In this document: in pieces, positions 58,169 through 64,000 of the stretch
Layout of the letters: each line of letters begins with the position of its first letter
Position numbering within the stretch: the stretch's first letter is position 1
The notes under the pieces: model-generated
The model's input: the letters and a program-made list of their open reading frames with translations, nothing else
Databases searched by the model: none
What the model was told of the DNA's origin: nothing
Position numbers and translations under genes: made by a program
Assembly (NCBI GenBank): GCA_963691655.1
Contig: OY829327.1
Location: 52,960,079-53,024,078 of the forward strand
DNA length: 64,000 nucleotides
Direction of reading: 5' to 3'
From: Toxonevra muliebris
Taxonomy: Eukaryota; Arthropoda; Insecta; Diptera; Pallopteridae

Positions 58169-59489
58169 TACATTCTGTCAAATAAGTACCCGGAAATTCT
58201 CATTTTAAATTTTCCCTCTGAGAATATTTCAAAAAATTTTTTTCCCAGGTTAGCACAACTGTCAACCACTATTCTGTGAATTTTTATTGCTATGTGTCAT
58301 TTAGTTTGGTTACGGCGTCATTAAGAACAAGTCAACCTTTTGTGTGCGTTGCGATTTTTACTATGGATAAAAATATCGAACAAAGAGTTTGTGTGAAATT
58401 TTGTGTTTCAAACGAAATTTCTTGTGCCAAAACGTTGGAAATGTTGAAAAAAACATTTGGTGATTCAACCATGTCGAAAACTCAAGTTTACGATTGGTAT
58501 AAATCGTTCAAAGAGGGGCGAGAAGAAGTGAACGATTTGCCACGTTCAGGACGGCCTTCGACCTCTTCAACTGAAGAAAACGTCGACAAAATAAAGGAAA
58601 TGGTGCTCGAAAATCGTCATTATAGTTTGCGAGAGATAGCCCAAGAAATGAACATGTCTCATGAGACCGCTCGTCATATTTTGGTTGATGTTTTGGGTAT
58701 GCGGAAAGTCTCAGCGCGATTGGTGCCAAAAGATCTGAATTTTCTTCAAAAAGTGAATCGCAGTAAGGTGGCTGAAGACATGCTTGAACGCGTAAATTCC
58801 GATCCAACGTTCATCGAACGCATCATAACTGGTGACGAGACATGGGTTTTCGAGTACGACATGCAAACAAGTCAACAATCATCGGAATGGCGCGCCAAAA
58901 ATGAGCCGAAACCGAAAAAACCGCGCCAAAGCAAATCGAAAATCAAGGTGATGCTGACCGTTTTCTTCGATATTCGTGGTGTTGTTCATTCGGAATTCTT
59001 ACCGGAGGGCCAAACCGTCAATAAAGAATATTATCTTGGCGTTATGAGGCGTTTGAGAGAGAATGTTCGTCGCAAAAGACCAGATTTGTGGCGGAACAAC
59101 AGTTGGATTTTGCACCACGATAATGCACCAGCGCACAAAGCGATCATTGTGAACGAGTTTTTGAACAAAAATTCAACAAATATCATCGAACAACCACCGT
59201 ACTCTCCAGATATGGCCCCGTGTGACTTTTTCCTGTTTCCAAAACTCAAATTACCACTTCGTGGAACCCGTTTTGAGAGCATTGAAGACATCAAAACTAA
59301 TTCGCAACGAGAACTGAAGGCCATCCCGGAATATAGCTTTAAAAAGTGTTTCGATGATTGGATTGTTCGTTGGAAGAAGTGTATTGCCTCAGAAGGGGCC
59401 TATTTTGAAGGGGATATAATAAATTTAGATGATTGATAAGTTGTTTGTGTTTTATTTCAAATTTCCGGGTACTTATTTGACAGAATGTA
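58169..59489 (+). mobile_element. Complete mariner transposon
   Basis: Inverted repeats CATTCTGTCAAATAAGTACC plus CGGAAAT (58171) and their exact complement (to 59487) bound a 1317-bp element. The TA duplications lie at 58169-58170 and 59488-59489. The ends are identical over at least 27 bases and the transposase frame is open throughout. Both facts point to recent insertion. It lies inside the TTAA element 57985-60104, within the complexin intron and in the same orientation as the gene. Confidence 0.95.
58363..59436 (+). CDS. Mariner transposase, intact
   Basis: An uninterrupted frame of 357 codons starts MDKNIEQRVC and ends INLDD. An in-frame ATG 87 bases upstream (58276) exists, but the residues it adds do not resemble mariner, so I chose the internal start. 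The N-terminal third holds two helix-turn-helix motifs (ISCAKTLEMLKKTFGDS; SLREIAQEMNMSHETARHI) that would bind the terminal repeats, with DLPRSGRPSTSS between them. The catalytic domain shows TGDETW (Asp158), HHDNAPAHK (Asp253) and YSPDMAPCDFF (Asp288). The spacing gives D,D34D, the mariner signature. LVPKDLN at 120 is the counterpart of the family WVPHEL motif. It excises and inserts the element at TA sites in the nucleus. The frame lacks any visible lesion, so it may encode active enzyme. Expression could come from its own promoter; I see no clear TATA box. Confidence 0.95.
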   Translation: MDKNIEQRVCVKFCVSNEISCAKTLEMLKKTFGDSTMSKTQVYDWYKSFKEGREEVNDLPRSGRPSTSSTEENVDKIKEMVLENRHYSLREIAQEMNMSHETARHILVDVLGMRKVSARLVPKDLNFLQKVNRSKVAEDMLERVNSDPTFIERIITGDETWVFEYDMQTSQQSSEWRAKNEPKPKKPRQSKSKIKVMLTVFFDIRGVVHSEFLPEGQTVNKEYYLGVMRRLRENVRRKRPDLWRNNSWILHHDNAPAHKAIIVNEFLNKNSTNIIEQPPYSPDMAPCDFFLFPKLKLPLRGTRFESIEDIKTNSQRELKAIPEYSFKKCFDDWIVRWKKCIASEGAYFEGDIINLDD

Positions 59490-60108
59490 CATGTTTATTA
59501 AACACAAACTTAAAAGAATTGGATATAAAAATAATTAGTAATGAAGTTTATAATTTACTTTTTATTTATTCAAAAGAAAAAAGTTAATAAATAACACTGT
59601 GCAACACAATTTCGGACCCAACGTAACAATTGTCACTCTCCATTGTTTCTATAAAAGTCTAAAGTAAACATATTATATCTAAGGAAAAATAATTTTACAC
59701 CTTATATATAATTTGCACAAAAACAAAAATTTTGATCTAAACCCGCAAGGCCGTCCTGAGGCTGCCTTCACAAAATATTACGTAAGCCACATAAAACTAT
59801 TTATTTACATCAAACAGTAACAAATTATGAAAGCGAATATATATATCTACAAATAGTTTTTTTAAATTTTTATATAGATAATTTTTCGTCACAAAACAAC
59901 ATTTTGTACACATAAAAATAGCTATAAACAACAATCGTAGGATCGCAGAAAGTGCAAACTGACCACAGATTGTGTGTTTATTCTTTCTTTAGGGCTGGCA
60001 ATTAATTTTAAGAAAAAATAAATTTGCACTTACCTATTAATTTTATCTATTAAATGAATTAATAGAATGAAGGCTGCCTCAGGGCGGCCTTACGGGTTAG
60101 AGGGTTAA

Positions 60109-61622
60109 AGTCTACGAAATATATTTTTGCGCATTACATCGCAAACGATTCCTACGTTTGGAACGTTGGCGTGACAGTAAAGTGCAAAGCTTCTAAGATA
60201 TTTGATGTTTTTCTATATTTTAACTAATATCCATAAAGAGTGTGAAAATCATTTGTGTTTTTTTTATTATTAAAGTATAGAAAATATAATTCAATAAAGT
60301 AATTTTTGTTCCATATAAGAAATCAAATCTACATTCCTTGATTCCTGTGTCCTGTGCATATATGCCCTAAGCTCTTTCATGTAATAGATATATTTCAGTT
60401 TGTATTGAATTGAAGAGATTATTTAAAGCTTCCTTGCTTATATTGAGTATATGTTCATATATATTTTTGCACTTCTTTGAACAGCTTTCTATTCTATTAT
60501 TATTTATTGTGCACACAAGCACAAATAACCCTTCCTTTTCAGTTGCTAACTAACTCATTTCCCCCCTTCCATTTCATTACTCCACCTACTTTTTCTTCTA
60601 CTTCTTGTACTCATTGTTCAATCGTTTGGAAAATGCATTGATTGGATTAAAAATTATATTGATTAAAGTATGAGAAAGAACAAAAAAAACAATCTGCTTA
60701 TCAGTCCAGCAACACTCTCATATTTAATACATATTTGTACATAAACTCTATATTGTATACTTATGTATATTGTAAATATTCAAATTTAAAAACTACAAAA
60801 ACACAAATTTTTTGAATTTAAATAAAAATTTTTTAAAATGTTTTTATAATAAATACCTTTATATTTTATAGGCGACAACATTTATGGGTAGATTTTAAGA
60901 GAATAATGGTCCGGTTTCGGGGTTTCGGGACAGAAACTATCAGCAGATATTATTATAAATATCTAGCGGGGGTGTGTGTGAGTTATACCAATTTCCATAT
61001 TTTTTAATATATTTTTTTTCTGTTTTTTAAGTCTTTCTTGGCAAAACAATTAATTCATTTTGGACCGGTACTAGATGCCATGATCCAATTTCGAATTTTC
61101 AAAACACAATTTTTTAACAAGAAATTTTAGTGCTTAAAAAAATAAAAGAAATTTGTTTCTGAATTTTGAAGTGTAAAGTTGTTTTTGGCTTACTTCGAGA
61201 AAATGAGGTGATCGGTTGCAAAAAAATAATTAAAAATTAAAAATATTTCTATATTAGAACAGCGACATGTGGAAATTAGGCATTTTTGTTGAATCTTATC
61301 TATTTCTACATATGTTTTTTTACAAAAAAATTTATCAGCTGTAGCCATTTAAAAATATATGAAGGCCTGTGCAGTTATGTTTCTACATAAAATGTGAATA
61401 ATTAATTTTACTATTTTTTATTGATTTTCAAAACCACCTTCCAAAAAAGTATGTCTTTACGTATGGACTTTACGTCAGTCAATATTGTCCGAGTATTCGT
61501 GCCCTATTTTAACTGCCGCAAAAAAGAGATCATTCGCGGTGATCACTCTCATTTCATCTGTATTCGTTGGTTAAAAAATAAAAAATTAAAATATTAGTAA
61601 AATTCACACTATAATGTAGTAG
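60109..61622. other. Complexin intron, AT-rich non-coding
   Basis: No coding sequence, RNA gene or bounded element recognised. Confidence 0.45.
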
Positions 61623-62381
61623 GGGAGTGTCGTCAGGGTTGGAGCATGTTTTGACTTTTGCTCTCATAACTTCTGTTGAATGCAGAAATGGAAAGATCTG
61701 ACAAATTGCAATGTTTTTACCGAACATTAAAATATAATTGGATTAATAGTTCACAAGTTATGCACATTTACAAAAAACGAAAATTGTAGTCAGGGTCGGA
61801 GCACTGTAGAAAATCAATAAGAAATGGAGGAATATGATTGAAAATAACGTGAAAATTAAAGAAACAGAAAAAACATTCACTTGAAAGTTGGGAAAAGAGA
61901 CCTGAAATCAAAATAAAAATCCCTCTGTTTTGTGTGAATTTTAAAGAAAATTTGATTTTTTTATACACACACGGTATCGTATCGTCAAAACGCATCACTA
62001 CAACGAAATTTTCGGTGTTCCGACACTGATTACAAGCACTGAGCACTGCTCCGACCCTGACAACACACGTCATTTATTGTCGCATCATTTACAGTATATT
62101 CGCGTGATCCAAACACCAGAAATGCTACATATTTCAACTTGTCAAACCTTATCGAAAAACTTAAGTTAACTTACTTATTTTTATTTTATTTTTATTATTT
62201 TTAAATTAATGCATTTTTTTTGACACTTTAAAAAAGTTTTTGTACTATTCTTTTAACACTCGGTCACGTAACACTTATATACACTTTACGCTCATCATAG
62301 CAAATAATACTGTATATTAACTTAATGGACGCCAGTGAGATATAACGGAGAAAACAGCAGTCCGACCATGACGACACTGCC
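61623..62381. mobile_element. Nested inverted-repeat element, superfamily unknown
   Basis: The outer left GGGAGTGTCGTCAGGGTTGG (61623) pairs with the outer right, in complement, GGCAGTGTCGTCATGGTCGG (62381). A second, inner pair has the same core: GTAGTCAGGGTCGGAGCACT (61786) and the complement of AGCACTGCTCCGACCCTGAC (62042). Four copies of GTCAGGGTCGGAGCA thus lie in mirror symmetry. No target duplication could be matched, so it is not clear whether this is one element with repeated ends or one inserted in another. There is no transposase; a 101-codon minus frame at 61768-62073 is not recognised. Confidence 0.65.
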
Positions 62382-62510
62382 TTGTGAAAATATCTTTATT
62401 AAACAAAATGGCAGGCGTTTTTTAGGCGAAAACTCGTTATTATTTTGCCGATAAAACAAAAATTAAGTCACAAAATAAAAAAATCCTACGGCTAAGCCTA
62501 GATAATTATG
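62382..62510. other. Non-coding spacer
   Basis: Short AT-rich spacer between two inverted-repeat elements. Confidence 0.4.
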
Positions 62511-62919
62511 TACAGTGGCCTACAAAACTGATCACAAAAAGGGATATTTTTGGAATACGAGAAATAGCCAAAAATGACGTCAAATCTCAAATTAACAGCG
62601 TAATTGAATTTCTACTCATCCAGATGAACAAAAGTGGAAACAAAAATTTGAAATTCGATAATATCTTCAGAAAATACGCCTGTGGAAATTGAAAAAATGT
62701 TTGGCCAAAAAATTTTAAAAATATTAATTTATGGTCTAAATTTCGGGATTTTCAAGAACCTTTTGGAACTTGAAGATAATATCTGATTTCAAAAATTTGC
62801 TTCCACTTTTTTTTTTCTGGATGAGCTATGCTGTTACTTTTTAATTTAACACCATTTTTTTTTTGTCTATTTTTCGTGCCCCAAAAATATTCCTTTGTGT
62901 GAATTGGTGAGTCACTGTA
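62511..62919. mobile_element. Palindromic Tc1-like miniature element
   Basis: The ends CAGTGGCCTACAAAAC (62513) and, in complement, CAGTGACTCACCAATT (62917) resemble Tc1-type termini and are flanked by TA (62511-62512 and 62918-62919). The symmetry extends through almost the whole 405 bp: GGATATTTTTGG, ACGAGAAATAG, CTCATCCAGA, GTGGAA and GATAATATCTTCA in the left half all have complements in order in the right half. It could fold into one long hairpin. It encodes nothing. Confidence 0.88.
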
Positions 62920-64000
62920 TATAATAATCACAAAAAAATTTAAATCAATCGATTCAGTGGGTTGTCGAGATATTTTGGTTTCGAGAAAAACGCGTTTTGA
63001 AGCTAAGTAATGACTTGTTCTATATGTCTGAACCGGCTACTTGGTGGCGGCAAGCAGTCGTTACTTATTCAAGCTTTTTCTTGAAATTTTTACCCGACCT
63101 TTTTAAGACATCAACTTCAAGAAAACAAAAAAATTGAAAAATTTATTTTTTTTACCATTCTAGGTATGTGTATATTCCCCCTTGAAGAAAACCTGAATGT
63201 TTTTAAACTATTACTCAGTCTTAGTCTAGTCAAAAACCGCGACGAACTTTGAAATACTTCTGCTCGCATTTACCACTAAAAGGAAAGTAAAACGCGGGCC
63301 AGATTTAAATTTTTACCTGGAAGATTAACGGAAGAATCGCTTTCTCAACGCGTTGCCGGCAAACGTTTTTCAAATTTTTTGCAGAAAAACTATTTAATTT
63401 GAGATGTTTGTTTCCAAAGAGTTATGTTAAAATACGCTGATTGAGAATTTTCTACAATATCCTCTGAGTTCGTTGTTGATTTAATTAAATTTTGAACACA
63501 ATAGTGAAATTCTTTTCACACAATAATCTAGCAAAAAAGCACCGAACAAGTTTTAGTTCTTTGTCTACTTTAGCTGTTGATTGCTTAATGGTAACACTAA
63601 CTCTCATTATTCTAAGTAAATGTACATATTTCGTTTTATTATAATTTTTATCAGAGAGTTGTGTTGTAAAAGTTAATAGTCGTGATCGCTGTGTAGCACA
63701 CTTAACCTAACATGACACCGTGTTACACCGTGCTTCTCTCTTCACTCACGCTCGTAATATCTCAACCAATTGACATAAAAACTAATTTCGTTTTTATTTT
63801 TACTTTTCTCGTCATCAAAATTTTTACAATAATGCTTGAAGAATTTTTGTACAAAATTTTTCACTTTATCTTCTTATTTTTTGGAGAGAGCAAGGGGTGG
63901 AGTGAATGGAAGAATAAAACTATTTCATGATTCACTGCAAAATAAAAAAGAATAAATGCTTAAAAAATAAAATTTAGTAGCTTTTCATCATCATTTCATC
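62920..64000. other. Complexin intron, AT-rich non-coding
   Basis: No coding sequence or bounded element recognised up to the window end. The second coding exon of complexin is not here. Confidence 0.45.

Larger units (their letters stand above)
57981..60108. mobile_element. piggyBac-like TTAA element interrupted by mariner
   Basis: Left end CTCTCTAACCCGCAAG (57985) and right end, in complement, CCCTCTAACCCGTAAG (60104) are flanked by TTAA at 57981-57984 and 60105-60108. A longer motif, TAAACCCGCAAGGCC followed by GYCYTRAGGC and GCCTT, occurs at 58137-58098 (minus), 59738-59771 (plus) and 60104-60069 (minus), so the ends carry subterminal inverted repeats. Without the mariner the host is about 800 bp and non-coding. 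A broken relative lies at 8888. Confidence 0.85.

Noticed and set aside
58276..58362. Upstream ATG extending the mariner transposase by 29 residues
   Set aside because: The extension does not resemble mariner proteins; the internal MDKNIEQR start gives the family length.
1..64000. tRNA, rRNA, CRISPR arrays or bacterial-type operons
   Set aside because: No tRNA box-like sequences, rRNA cores or regularly spaced repeats were seen, and the gene content is eukaryotic.

Overview
This is an AT-rich, repeat-laden stretch of insect nuclear DNA, almost certainly from a higher fly. The one host gene I can identify is complexin (cpx). Its first coding exon lies at 50316-50370 on the + strand. It encodes the N-terminal 18 residues of fly complexin, in agreement with the Drosophila protein as I remember it, plus one base of codon 19, and ends at a consensus GTAAGT donor. 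No further cpx coding exon lies downstream, so at least 13.6 kb (50371-64000) is intron. A tephritid fruit fly fits the large introns and transposon mix, but that is inference. The 50 kb upstream of the start codon is cpx 5' intron, 5' flank or intergenic DNA; the sequence does not say which.

Transposons explain most of the remaining structure. Eight elements have 8-bp target-site duplications (TSDs) and hAT-like ends: 3483-4171 and 38730-39508 (one family), 15745-16312 and 22212-22685 (a second family), 18681-18953, 46266-47024, 52542-53499 and 56917-57446. Three elements are bounded by TTAA: 2116-2617, 45184-45726 and 57985-60104. The last contains a complete, uninterrupted mariner (58171-59487) with a 357-residue D,D34D transposase. 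TA-flanked elements are a DD37E-type Tc1/mariner copy with one visible frameshift (26173-27477), a palindromic Tc1-like miniature element (62513-62917), a pogo-like miniature element (54064-54277) and an element with long terminal repeats and internal tandem repeats (37866-38412). Decayed mariner pieces lie at 25530-25593 and 32503-33006, and piggyBac transposase fragments sit inside a recent 418-bp tandem duplication (44348-45182).

Non-LTR retrotransposon remains are an internally deleted endonuclease/RT element (960-2045, - strand), a 5'-truncated I/LOA-like RNase H tail with an 11-bp TSD (23509-24219, - strand), a 5'-truncated insertion with a 14-bp TSD and TA-repeat tail (45295-45622) and an R1-like wreck (54545-55985, + strand).

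No rRNA, tRNA or CRISPR array was recognised. Long stretches between these elements are AT-rich DNA with microsatellites and no supportable coding sequence. Nesting is common (mariner in TTAA element, hAT in inverted-repeat elements, LINE in TTAA element), which gives a relative insertion order. I did not find a convincing new biochemical system; the points of interest are transposon biology and the architecture of the cpx locus.
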